NCBI GenBank assembly: GCA_910577175.1
Contig: CAJTLU010000013.1
Coordinates: forward strand, 1 to 64,000
Reading direction: 5' to 3'
Source: an uncultured Lachnospiraceae bacterium
Lineage (GTDB): Bacteria > Bacillota > Clostridia > Lachnospirales > Lachnospiraceae
Length of the DNA stretch: 64,000 bases
Part shown: in pieces, positions 41,112 through 48,619 of the stretch
Layout: every line of letters begins with the position of its first letter
Numbering within the stretch: position 1 is the first letter of the stretch
The notes under the pieces: model-generated
Told to the model about the DNA's origin: nothing
Database searches by the model: none
Seen by the model: the letters and a program-made list of their open reading frames with translations, nothing else
Position numbers and translations under genes: made by a program

Positions 41112-42107
41112 ATGCAGAACACAAAGAAGCCATATGTTAATCCGTTTATTTTGGAGAGAGCGGACCCCTATGTAATAAAGGGACCGGATGGATATTACTA
41201 TTTTACGGCGTCGTATCCGATGAAGGCGGAGAACGACCCGGAAGGGTATGACAGAGTCATTCTGCGCCGTGCAAAGAGCCTGGAGGAGTTAGCGGCGGCA
41301 GAGGAAGTGACAATTTGGAAGGCGGGGACGGCAACCTTAAGCCACCGCTTTATCTGGGCGCCGGAGCTGCATTGGATTGGCAGTAAGTGGTATGTGTTTT
41401 ACGCGGGCAGCTGTGATACGGAGAACCGTTGGGCGTTTGACTGCCATGTGTTGCAATGTGATTCTGATGACCCATATACAGGGACATGGACGGAGCGGGG
41501 AAAGTTTCAGAAGCGGTCTGACGATGCGTTTTCATTTACCGGCTTCTCCCTGGATATGACTTATTTTGAGACGGCTGGAAGGTCATATGTAATCTGGGCG
41601 CAGCACAACGAAGAAAAGATATCCTGTCTGTATCTCGGCGAAGTGACAAAAGAGGAGCCTTGGAAGTTAATTTCCCTGCCGATGCTGCTCACAAAGCCGG
41701 AATATGAATGGGAAAAGGTGCGCTATGCGGTCAATGAAGGACCTGCGGTGCTGCAGCATAACGGACGGATTTTTGTCTGCTTTTCCGCTTCTGGTACAGG
41801 GCCTGAGTATTGTGTGGGCGCGTTGGAGGCAAAAGAGGGAAGTAATCTGCTCGAAAAGGGTTCCTGGAAAAAGTATGAGAAACCGCTGCTTACTTCGGAG
41901 GATTTAATGGACGAATATGGTCCGGGGCATAACTCCTTTACAAAGGATGAAAACGGAAACGATGTATTTGTGTACCATGCCCGGAGCCGGGAGTGCTTTG
42001 AGGGAAAATGCGGCTATAAGGGGAACGACCCGTTGTATGACCCATGCCGTCACGCAAGGCTGCATACCGTATCATGGGACGAAACGGGAATGCCGGTCTT
42101 ACGATAG
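41112..42107 (+). CDS. Glycoside hydrolase family 43, alpha-L-arabinofuranosidase-type
   Basis: 331 residues; SD AGGAGG before the ATG. A single five-bladed propeller domain: general base in ERADPYVIK (Asp18), pKa-setting Asp in FSLDMTYF, and acid Glu in NEGPAVLQH. WAPELHWIGSKWYVFYAG is a family hallmark. There is no signal peptide, so it acts on imported oligosaccharides. The sequence pattern fits exo-acting arabinofuranosidases; xylosidase activity cannot be excluded. Together with GH31, GH10 and two esterases it supports use of arabinoxylan-type fibre. Confidence 0.92.
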   Translation: MQNTKKPYVNPFILERADPYVIKGPDGYYYFTASYPMKAENDPEGYDRVILRRAKSLEELAAAEEVTIWKAGTATLSHRFIWAPELHWIGSKWYVFYAGSCDTENRWAFDCHVLQCDSDDPYTGTWTERGKFQKRSDDAFSFTGFSLDMTYFETAGRSYVIWAQHNEEKISCLYLGEVTKEEPWKLISLPMLLTKPEYEWEKVRYAVNEGPAVLQHNGRIFVCFSASGTGPEYCVGALEAKEGSNLLEKGSWKKYEKPLLTSEDLMDEYGPGHNSFTKDENGNDVFVYHARSRECFEGKCGYKGNDPLYDPCRHARLHTVSWDETGMPVLR

Positions 42108-42114
42108 GCGCTCT

Positions 42115-42483
42115 TTAGCTGCGTACAAAATCGAGATAGCGCGTACCCTGAAAGGTAAGCCGCCCGTAATCTCCTTCTGCAAGCATACCGTACTCGGAGC
42201 CGCTTACATGCAGTTCCATACGGTCACCGCTTTCGACCTCGAAGGTCACATAATAGCTGGTACTGGTACTGTGGGAGACTGCCATGTTTGCATTATGATG
42301 ATGGTGATGGCTGACATTGGTACGTTTTGCAACAACAGATGCGTTTACGGTAAGCCGCGGGGAGTGGTTGTTTTTGTTCCACTGGCGTATACCCTGGAAA
42401 AGCATTACAAAAAAGGCACCAAGAATCAGAAAAAATATCAGGAAAAACATGATTTCAAATCCACTGTTAGAAAGAAGTCCCAT
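42115..42483 (-). CDS. DUF2500-family membrane protein
   Basis: The start at 42483 follows GGAGGCGG; the longer frame has no RBS. 122 residues. One N-terminal membrane helix (about 10-34), then a domain with LTVNASVVAKRTNVSHHHHHN and TSYYVTFEVESGDRMELHV, the DUF2500 pattern. The natural stretch of five His is notable and may bind metal. The C-terminus has YGMLAEGDYGRLTFQGTRYL. Its function is unknown in the family. Convergent with the GH43 gene with a gap of only 7 bases, so the two transcripts overlap. Confidence 0.88.
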   Translation of the reverse strand: MGLLSNSGFEIMFFLIFFLILGAFFVMLFQGIRQWNKNNHSPRLTVNASVVAKRTNVSHHHHHNANMAVSHSTSTSYYVTFEVESGDRMELHVSGSEYGMLAEGDYGRLTFQGTRYLDFVRS

Positions 42484-42726
42484 GCCATCCGCCTCCTTAG
42501 TCCGGGAAAGTGTCGGCTGAAAGCCTGTATATGGTTTTATTATAGCAGGAAAGCGCGACGGGGGCAAGGAGTTCTTATAATTTGAGTATTCGCACTTTTT
42601 TCGTCATTTTTAGAAGTTGCAAACACAGAATACAACTCGCGGTTGAGCAAGAACTACGCTCAACCGTTGTTTGCTTTTTCGAAAAAATTCTGTTATCGTA
42701 AAAGTATCAAAAAGGAGGTGCATGAG

Positions 42727-43662
42727 ATGAGTTTGGATTTGTTTCAGGAAAGGCTTGCCAACGCCAGAAGAGAGAAGGGAATGACACAGACGGAGCTGGC
42801 AGGAAAGCTTGGCGTAACGGCGCAGGCAGTATCGAAGTGGGAGAGAGGAGGCGCATATCCGGACATTGAGCTACTGGATGGAATTTCAAGTGTATTGGAT
42901 TGTTCGCTGGATTATTTGTTCCAGTATGAGCAGGGAGCAAAGTCTTCCGGAAAGCAGGACAGTCTGGTGCGGCGCGCAGAACTGGAGACACTGATGTTAA
43001 AGGACAGTATTGCAATTCTGTTCGGCTACGGTCTGGTGGATTTATTTCTGGAGGAGGGAAAAAATAAATATGCTATCCTCCATGAGATGCGCAAGGAGAT
43101 AGCAGGAAAGTATGGCTTCTGTGTTCCGACAGTGCGCCTGATGGACCAGGCGCTGTGCAAGCCGCAGGAGTATAAAATTTTGTTTTACGGCAAAGAGGTT
43201 GCAAACGGCACAGTAGAGCCGACAAAACGTTTTGTAGTGAACGGAAAGGCAGAAGATGAGGAGGATATTGCAGTAACTGGACCGGTATGGAATCTCTCCG
43301 GCGTCTGGACAGACAAAACGGAGGAAGGCTGCAGCCCGATGCGTTTTATTATGATACATTTAGAGCAATGTATTATGGAGCATCTGCCGTTGGTTTTTAA
43401 TTGTCAGATGGCAGCGGACATGGTAGAAAATGTAGGGAAAAAGTACCCGAAGGTGGTGGAAGGCGTTGTTCCGGAACGGGTTTCCTATTCTTTTTTAAAG
43501 CGGGTACTGTTAATCCTTCTTTGCGAAAAGAAGTATGCGGTGAATCATATGGTACGGATTATCGAAGTGCTGGATGAGATAGTAGACGAGCATCCGACGC
43601 CAGAAGAAGCAGCCGGGCGTGTTGCGGCTGCTTTAGGAGAAAGCTATCGTTATGACCGGTAA
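42727..43662 (+). CDS. Xre-family regulator fused to an FlhA (FHIPEP) cytoplasmic-type domain
   Basis: The start at 42727 follows AAGGAGGTG. 311 residues. About 1-65 is an Xre helix-turn-helix (MTQTELAGKLGVTAQAVSKWE). From about 80 on the chain matches, in order, the soluble domain of the flagellar export gate FlhA: IAILFGYGLVDLF (FlhA FGYGLIPL), MRKEIAGKYGFCVPTVRLMD (FlhA RRQLAxELGxVIPxVRIRD), KPQEYKILFYGKEVANG (FlhA PNEYRxKIKGxExARGE), a THLxExI-like IHLEQCIMEHL, YPKVVEGVVPE and a final LLxExxSIR-like segment. No membrane helices are present. No flagellar gene is in the window. A regulator using an FlhA-derived domain as sensor or docking part is inferred. Confidence 0.85.
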   Translation: MSLDLFQERLANARREKGMTQTELAGKLGVTAQAVSKWERGGAYPDIELLDGISSVLDCSLDYLFQYEQGAKSSGKQDSLVRRAELETLMLKDSIAILFGYGLVDLFLEEGKNKYAILHEMRKEIAGKYGFCVPTVRLMDQALCKPQEYKILFYGKEVANGTVEPTKRFVVNGKAEDEEDIAVTGPVWNLSGVWTDKTEEGCSPMRFIMIHLEQCIMEHLPLVFNCQMAADMVENVGKKYPKVVEGVVPERVSYSFLKRVLLILLCEKKYAVNHMVRIIEVLDEIVDEHPTPEEAAGRVAAALGESYRYDR

Positions 43663-43684
43663 TCAGAATACGCACAAAGAATAC

Positions 43685-43718
43685 GGGGCCGCTGCCCTTT
43701 GAGCAGCAGCCCCTTTTT
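43685..43718 (+). terminator. GGGGCTG-family terminator
   Basis: GGGGCCGCTGC pairs with GCAGCAGCCCC (one mismatch), followed by five T. Confidence 0.88.
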
Positions 43719-43735
43719 ACAAGCGTCTCTGGTAT

Positions 43736-44803
43736 TTAATCCCAGATTCCGGCATAATGCGCAATCAACAATGCCCGGAACGTGACATCGCATTGTTTGC
43801 GGATTTTTGCCCGCCAGTCGGTTTCTAACTGCGCGCCACCGTACGGCCCCCATCCTTTGAACTCGCCGTCATACATTTCAACAGAGCAGATTCCGTCCGG
43901 ATTGATATTGTCAAGTACAAAGTCGACTTCCTCCCTAAGCTCCGGCAAATAAGGATATAAGCCGCAGCGCGACAGCCATTCGACCTTTTCCAGATTGGTC
44001 CGGCGTACTTCGTCGGTTGTATGATGATTCAGGCTGTCCCCGGAGACAGAATAGCCCTCATTTAACAGCCAGCAGGGACCTACGGCATGATTGCCTACCC
44101 AGCATGCGACAGGAGTATTTATGATATCCTCCCGGTCTGTCCGCAGCAGTCTTTGAAAGGATTCGGCAAGCATAGCGGTATTTTTCTCATTTTTCCATTT
44201 CTCTGTCGTAAATGTCAGTATTTCGAGATGATATCTGCATGGCCACCGCTCGTTTTGGTGAAACAGCCGGCCGTTTTTTACGGGACGGGAGACATCCTGT
44301 ATCGAATCGACCTGTGTCACTCGTTCGAAGGATTCCAGGGAAAGCCTGATTTGCGGTGAGATGTCGATGATATCGTCATAATGGGCTCTTGCAATACAGG
44401 CGCATCGGATGATATTCTGACCCTGTGCCGGAATTTCAAATTCGCTCCAGTATTGCCCTCTGGTTCCATAAATCCAATCGGTTAATGGCGTAGTAACGTA
44501 AGCATCCATGGCACGGTCCAAGAGCGCGGTTCCTTTCAGACCCTTTTCGCCCATGTATTTTGTCGCAGTTTCCTGATTGTCATACTGACCGGCATTTTTG
44601 TTGCCTCCATGAAAGCCCAGACCGATCCAGCCGTTTTCCTGTTGCTTTTCTCCGATAAACCGGAGAAGTTTTTCCTCCAGTATCTGCTCCTGTAATGCTT
44701 TTTCTTCCTGCGCTGTAATAGTTTGCAGGATTTCTTTTTTTACCCGCAGCTGAATCGATGGATTTGCATGGGTCAATAAGAAATCAATCATCTTTTGCTT
44801 CAT
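43736..44803 (-). CDS. Conserved protein, probably alpha/alpha-toroid fold (355 aa)
   Basis: A regular helical protein with repeated WLSRCGLYPYLPEL-like and GWGPYGG motifs, and EKQQENGWIGLGFHGG near residue 50. Helix pairs with aromatic turns recall squalene-cyclase/prenyltransferase-like toroids, but no catalytic Asp box is evident, so this is weak inference. No signal peptide. The SD (AAAGAAAGGAAT) before the ATG is good. Neighbours on the same strand are an esterase and, beyond, carbohydrate genes, so a role in glycan or steroid-like metabolism is possible. Function unknown. Confidence 0.7.
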   Translation of the reverse strand: MKQKMIDFLLTHANPSIQLRVKKEILQTITAQEEKALQEQILEEKLLRFIGEKQQENGWIGLGFHGGNKNAGQYDNQETATKYMGEKGLKGTALLDRAMDAYVTTPLTDWIYGTRGQYWSEFEIPAQGQNIIRCACIARAHYDDIIDISPQIRLSLESFERVTQVDSIQDVSRPVKNGRLFHQNERWPCRYHLEILTFTTEKWKNEKNTAMLAESFQRLLRTDREDIINTPVACWVGNHAVGPCWLLNEGYSVSGDSLNHHTTDEVRRTNLEKVEWLSRCGLYPYLPELREEVDFVLDNINPDGICSVEMYDGEFKGWGPYGGAQLETDWRAKIRKQCDVTFRALLIAHYAGIWD

Positions 44804-44857
44804 ACTGCGTATTCCTTTCTTTTAAAGACAGTAATCATAAAAATATTAAAATTATGT

Positions 44858-44899
44858 ACACCGCCGCTTATGGGCAATACCATGGCGGCGGTGTTTTTT
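44858..44899. terminator. Hairpin terminator between two minus-strand genes
   Basis: ACACCGCCGC (44858-44867) pairs with GCGGCGGTGT (44885-44894), with TTTTTT on the plus side and an AT-rich stretch on the minus side. Probably ends the esterase transcript. Confidence 0.75.
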
Positions 44900-44924
44900 G
44901 CCGGGAAAGGGCAGAGGAGGATTA

Positions 44925-45722
44925 TTACTTGAAAATCTGCTTCGCAAAGTGATAGAGTCCGTTTTTCCAGACAGTAAAGTCGTGACCGCCTGGCATCGTG
45001 TAGTAAAGATGCTCGATGCCGTTCTTTGTCAGGGTCTCCTCATAATAGGCGGCAATCCTGTGTACGATGTCATCCTGCTCTCCATTGCAAATCATAATGA
45101 GGTACGGAACCGGAGCCCCTCCCGGAATCGTAAACTCCTCTTCTGAAAACTGTCCCGGATAGTTCAGGGCAGGCGTAGGAAGCAGTCCCGGAGCCGGGCT
45201 GAAGGCGCCGATATAGCCGAACGTATCCGGCAGGGTGAAGCCGATGAAAAGAGACTCTCTGCCGCCCATGGAAAGTCCGGCGATAGCAGTGTTTTCACGT
45301 CCGGTTTTTATAGAATAGTGCGCTTTGATATACGGCATTAAATCGTTCGTCAGGTCGTTGATGAAATTATCAAAAGCAGCGATGTTTTCCGGGGAAATAA
45401 CCTCTGCCGGAATACTGTCATCTGCCGCCGCGCGTGCATTCGGAATGACAACAATCATTTCCTTTGCCTCTCCGGCAGCAGCGAGGTTGCCGATGACGTC
45501 GGCAGGTTCGCCGTAAAGCCATTCCTTGTGGTCGCCGCCGATGCCATGCAGAAGGTAAAGCACAGGATAGGTTTTTTCCGGCGTATAGTCCGGCGGCAGT
45601 ATCAGGGTAAAAAGCCGGTCTGTCCCGGTAGTTTTGGAAGGATAGGTAACAGTAGTTACATTCCAAGGGGTGAGAGACGGATTTTTCTTATCGAATCCGT
45701 CCGGGGTATGGTAATCAAACAT
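44925..45722 (-). CDS. Esterase, family CE1-like (feruloyl/acetyl esterase type), cytoplasmic
   Basis: 265 residues; SD AAAGGAGG. An alpha/beta hydrolase of the esterase D/CE1 group: YPVLYLLHGIGGDHKEW (oxyanion region), nucleophile elbow GLSMGG and catalytic His in GGHDFTVWKNGL. No signal peptide. It shares order and motifs with the secreted esterase at 50218-51261 and is its intracellular counterpart. Such enzymes remove ferulic, acetyl or other acyl groups from xylo-oligosaccharides. Promoter TTGACA/TATCGT with a 17-base spacer on the minus strand (45807-45779). Confidence 0.9.
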   Translation of the reverse strand: MFDYHTPDGFDKKNPSLTPWNVTTVTYPSKTTGTDRLFTLILPPDYTPEKTYPVLYLLHGIGGDHKEWLYGEPADVIGNLAAAGEAKEMIVVIPNARAAADDSIPAEVISPENIAAFDNFINDLTNDLMPYIKAHYSIKTGRENTAIAGLSMGGRESLFIGFTLPDTFGYIGAFSPAPGLLPTPALNYPGQFSEEEFTIPGGAPVPYLIMICNGEQDDIVHRIAAYYEETLTKNGIEHLYYTMPGGHDFTVWKNGLYHFAKQIFK

Positions 45723-45778
45723 AGCAAAATACCTCCTTTACATTTTACGAATTAGAAAGCTAACGAGCTTATAAATTA

Positions 45779-45807
45779 ACGATACCGCAAGACAGGGGAA
45801 TTGTCAA
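45779..45807 (-). promoter_or_regulatory. Promoter of the cytoplasmic esterase gene
   Basis: Minus strand TTGACA (45807-45802), 17-base spacer, TATCGT (45784-45779). Confidence 0.6.
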
Positions 45808-45960
45808 GGAATCTTTTCACTCTTAAATTTTTGTATTTTTAGTAGGTTCATAAAGTCCCGGAGGCGGTACAGTTTCCGGAACTTTACAGAATTCCTCAAA
45901 AAAGTCAAGAAAAGCGGGTTGGTCTGGTGTATACTAAGCTTATAGCACGATGGAAGAAAC

Positions 45961-45982
45961 CATAGTAACTATAGTAACTATG
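45961..45982 (+). promoter_or_regulatory. Repeat/palindrome before the AraC-fusion gene
   Basis: CATAGT and ACTATG form an inverted repeat around AACTATAGTA, and ATAGTAACT is directly repeated. It lies after a TATACT (near 45940) and just before the SD, a fitting place for autoregulation. Confidence 0.5.
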
Positions 45983-45998
45983 AGAAAGGAAGTCCGGA

Positions 45999-47483
45999 AT
46001 GAGTTATTCAGTACCAACGCATGCTGTTATCGCTTATATTGAAGCGCATCTGAAGGAAGAAAAGATAGACCATGAGGCATTGGAGAGAAGTGTCGGATTT
46101 TCATATGCCCATATACGGGATTTTTTCCGCAGGAATACCGGTGATTCTCTTGCACACTATGTGCGGGCGAGGAAAATCTGTGCCTCTGCGTTTGAACTGC
46201 TTCATTCGGAGAAAACAGTCCTTGAGGTAGCGCTGCAGTACGGCTTTTCCAGCCATGAAAGCTATACGCGTGCATTTAAGGCGATTACAGGCAGTACGCC
46301 GTATGCCTTTCGTAAGGCAAGGCCTCTGATGGGGAAGAAAGAGCTGACGACAGGTGTGTATGGAATCCGGTTCCTGGAGCAAAAAGAGCGAAGAAGCGAT
46401 GTAACGATGAAAACGAAAAAGGAAAAGTATAAGGACAATGACAGTACGGTTTTGTACGGTGTTCCGGAGGTTGCATGGGGGACTTACGGCGGCAATACGC
46501 CATATCCGATGTGCTTAAAGGCGTGTGCGGATTATCTGGGAGAGGATATGGAGTATGCTTTTTTCATGGTATCCTGCGGCGCTGCGTTCCGTTTTACATG
46601 GAATGAAGAGGAATGGGATTTAGGAAATGTCGATGTTTACCATACCTTCCGGGAGTCGGATGATGTTTATCGGCTTGGCGTGGAGGCATTGGGACGTGAG
46701 TTTGACATGCTGGGAAGAAACAAGGAAACGACAAAGGAGGAATTTATCCGGTTTATCCGGAAGCATGTGGATGAGGGTTATCCTTGTATCGCACTGGGGA
46801 TTATCGGGCCGCCGGAGGCCTGCATTATTACGGGTTACCGGGATAACGGGGACACTCTGCTTGGCTGGAACCTATTCCAAAAGGACCAGATGGTTGCAGA
46901 AGGAGTTCAGACAGATGCCAGCGGATATTTCATCAGCAGGAACTGGTGGGAAAATACGGATACCCATGCCGTCATGTGTATGGGAGCGATTGCAGGAGAA
47001 AGGCTTTCCGTAAAGGATATTGTGAAGAATGCCGTTCTGGCAATGTCCGGAAGAAAGGAAGGAAATTATTGTAAGGGAATCAAAGCGTTTGATGCCTGGA
47101 AGAAGATGCTTTCGGAGGAGAGTTGGTTTCGTGTCGGGGAAAACGATTCCGTATTATCCGGAAAAATGCTTTGCCAGAACGATGCGATGTGCTGTCTGTC
47201 TGACGGGAGCGGCTCTGCGGCGGCGTATTTCGGAGGACTGGCGGAGCAGGAGGCATTGACGGGAGTAAAAGAAACAGCCGTAAAGTACCGGGAGTTGGCA
47301 GCGCTTTTTTCCGGGGTAAAGAAGGTAACAGGCAGAATGAAGGAGCTGTTCGGTGACTACTATGATATGGACGGCAGACTTTCTAAACTGGCAGATAGCG
47401 GTGTACGGGAAAAAGCATGTAGCTATATAGAAGAAATAAAACGACAGGAGGAAAAAGCACTTCGCTTAATGGAAGAACTTTAG
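45999..47483 (+). CDS. AraC-type DNA-binding domain fused to a papain-like/BtrH-type domain
   Basis: 494 residues; SD GAAAGGAAG. Residues about 1-110 are a complete AraC HTH pair (DHEALERSVGFSYAHIRDFF and VALQYGFSSHESYTRAFKA). The region about 145-340 contains VPEVAWGTYGGNTPYPMCLK, VDEGYPCIALGIIGPPEACIITGYRDNGDTLLGWN (given in part: GYPCIALGIIGPPE and CIITGYRDNGDTLLGWN) and RNWWENTD. This is the pattern of papain-like proteins of the C39-like/BtrH group, where a peptide or acyl unit is held. The C-terminal 130 residues are helical. DNA-binding plus papain-like parts in one chain is unusual; it may sense a metabolite or peptide. Confidence 0.8.
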   Translation: MSYSVPTHAVIAYIEAHLKEEKIDHEALERSVGFSYAHIRDFFRRNTGDSLAHYVRARKICASAFELLHSEKTVLEVALQYGFSSHESYTRAFKAITGSTPYAFRKARPLMGKKELTTGVYGIRFLEQKERRSDVTMKTKKEKYKDNDSTVLYGVPEVAWGTYGGNTPYPMCLKACADYLGEDMEYAFFMVSCGAAFRFTWNEEEWDLGNVDVYHTFRESDDVYRLGVEALGREFDMLGRNKETTKEEFIRFIRKHVDEGYPCIALGIIGPPEACIITGYRDNGDTLLGWNLFQKDQMVAEGVQTDASGYFISRNWWENTDTHAVMCMGAIAGERLSVKDIVKNAVLAMSGRKEGNYCKGIKAFDAWKKMLSEESWFRVGENDSVLSGKMLCQNDAMCCLSDGSGSAAAYFGGLAEQEALTGVKETAVKYRELAALFSGVKKVTGRMKELFGDYYDMDGRLSKLADSGVREKACSYIEEIKRQEEKALRLMEEL

Positions 47484-47496
47484 GGAGAAGGAATTG

Positions 47497-47600
47497 CCTT
47501 TTAGTACCGTTTAGGCGTAAGGACGCACCTGAGCGGCCAGGCGGTACTTAGAGGAAGTCTGGCGGAGCATTGCGTGTGCAAAAATAAGGCAGATTTTCTT
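47497..47600. repeat. Dispersed intergenic repeat, family 2 (copy B)
   Basis: The core starting CTTAGAGGAAGTC and ending in TTGCGTGTGCAAAA matches 13790-13830 with few changes. Upstream, GGCGTAAGGACGC and GCGGCCAGGCGGTAC form GC-rich arms. Not coding. Confidence 0.6.
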
Positions 47601-47996
47601 GCCTTCTTCACATTTTAGCGATATACGGTATTTAATAAAAACGGGACACCCGGTTCTTTTATCATTTTATCTTTTGGTGGAATCCCACCGCAAAATTCCA
47701 AAATTACTTGACGTCAGAGAAAAAAGCAGTTATGCTGGGAATAAGAGGCTGAATGAAGAAAAAAACCATATTGCCAAAGAGGAATTGTACGGACATCTGG
47801 GGAAAGAGACCTGTTATGACTTGCTGGAGGTTGTAATGGTCTGCCTTGGGAAAGAAGAGGATAAATGAAGTGTATCAGGATGTAACACGCGAGGGGGGGT
47901 TAAAGTATTATTAGCGGGCATAAAGATGGGGCGGGGTCCGCTCCGGGAATGTTCCGGATCCGCTTGATTATACCGGAGCAAGAGCCTAGAAACAGC

Positions 47997-48024
47997 TTGA
48001 CAGAGGGAGGAAACCGGGTATAAT
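47997..48024 (+). promoter_or_regulatory. Promoter for MarR and xylanase
   Basis: TTGACA (47997-48002), 16-base spacer, TATAAT (48019-48024). Confidence 0.7.
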
Positions 48025-48133
48025 TGATAGTAGTTAAGATTGTTCAGAACTATAGCAGAACAGCTGTGTTACCGGAAATTTATGGAATATGGGGATTATC
48101 AGAAGATAAGGAGCCCTGCGCATAGGAGGAACC

Positions 48134-48553
48134 ATGGGAAAACAATTACATATGGCTTTAATGGAGACATCAGCGGCACATGGGAAAAGTACCTGGATGG
48201 AATTTCGGAGGCTGGATTTGTCTCCGGGGCAGCCAAAGGTTTTGTCATGGCTTCGCTCGCGGGAAGGCTGTCTGCAGAAGGAGCTGGCGGAATTTTGTCA
48301 TGTCGAGCCTGCAACGATGGCAGTGCTGCTGGCTAATATGGAGAAAAAGGGCTTAATCCGGAAGGAGACGACGCATGTTTCCGGGGGCAAGCGGGCGTAC
48401 CGGGTCTATCTGACGGAAACCGGACGACAGCTTGCGGAAAAGGTAGGGGAGATTGTGCAGGAGGTAGAAGAGAGAAGCTATCAGGGGTTTACAAAAGAGG
48501 AAAGAAAGCAGCTGATAGCGTTATTGGAGCGTATTACAGAAAATCTGAAGTAA
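48134..48553 (+). CDS. MarR-family transcriptional regulator
   Basis: 139 residues; SD AGGAGG before the ATG. A winged-helix MarR protein: LDLSPGQPKVLSWL, KELAEFCHVEPATMAVLLANME (recognition region) and GGKRAYRVYLTETG (wing). The terminal helices would form the dimer. The GH10 xylanase gene follows after 66 bases with no terminator or clear promoter, so the two are probably one operon and the regulator may govern xylan use, which is an unusual job for MarR. No obvious palindromic MarR site was found at the promoter. Confidence 0.9.
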   Translation: MGKQLHMALMETSAAHGKSTWMEFRRLDLSPGQPKVLSWLRSREGCLQKELAEFCHVEPATMAVLLANMEKKGLIRKETTHVSGGKRAYRVYLTETGRQLAEKVGEIVQEVEERSYQGFTKEERKQLIALLERITENLK

Positions 48554-48619
48554 AGCGTTAGGGTTGATTTCTGAAATACAGCTTTATAGGAAATCTGTAA
48601 AGAGAGAAGGAGTAATGCA

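Larger units (their letters stand above)
47484..48133. other. Interval with repeat, hairpins and a possible gene remnant
   Basis: Apart from the repeat at 47497-47600 and the MarR promoter there is a plus frame ending at 47868 (KRLNEEKNHIAKEELYGHLGK..., start TTG 47599, no good RBS). Its C-terminal half looks protein-like and may be a remnant; support is weak. GCGGGGTCCG near 47931 and CGGATCCGC near 47956 can pair into a hairpin. Confidence 0.35.

Noticed and set aside
42643..43662. Flagellar or type III secretion locus because of the FlhA-like sequence
   Set aside because: No other flagellar or secretion genes occur in the window, and the protein lacks the FlhA membrane part.
48040..48336. 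Plus-strand frame overlapping the MarR gene start
   Set aside because: It is out of frame with the well-supported MarR protein, and has neither its own SD nor family likeness.
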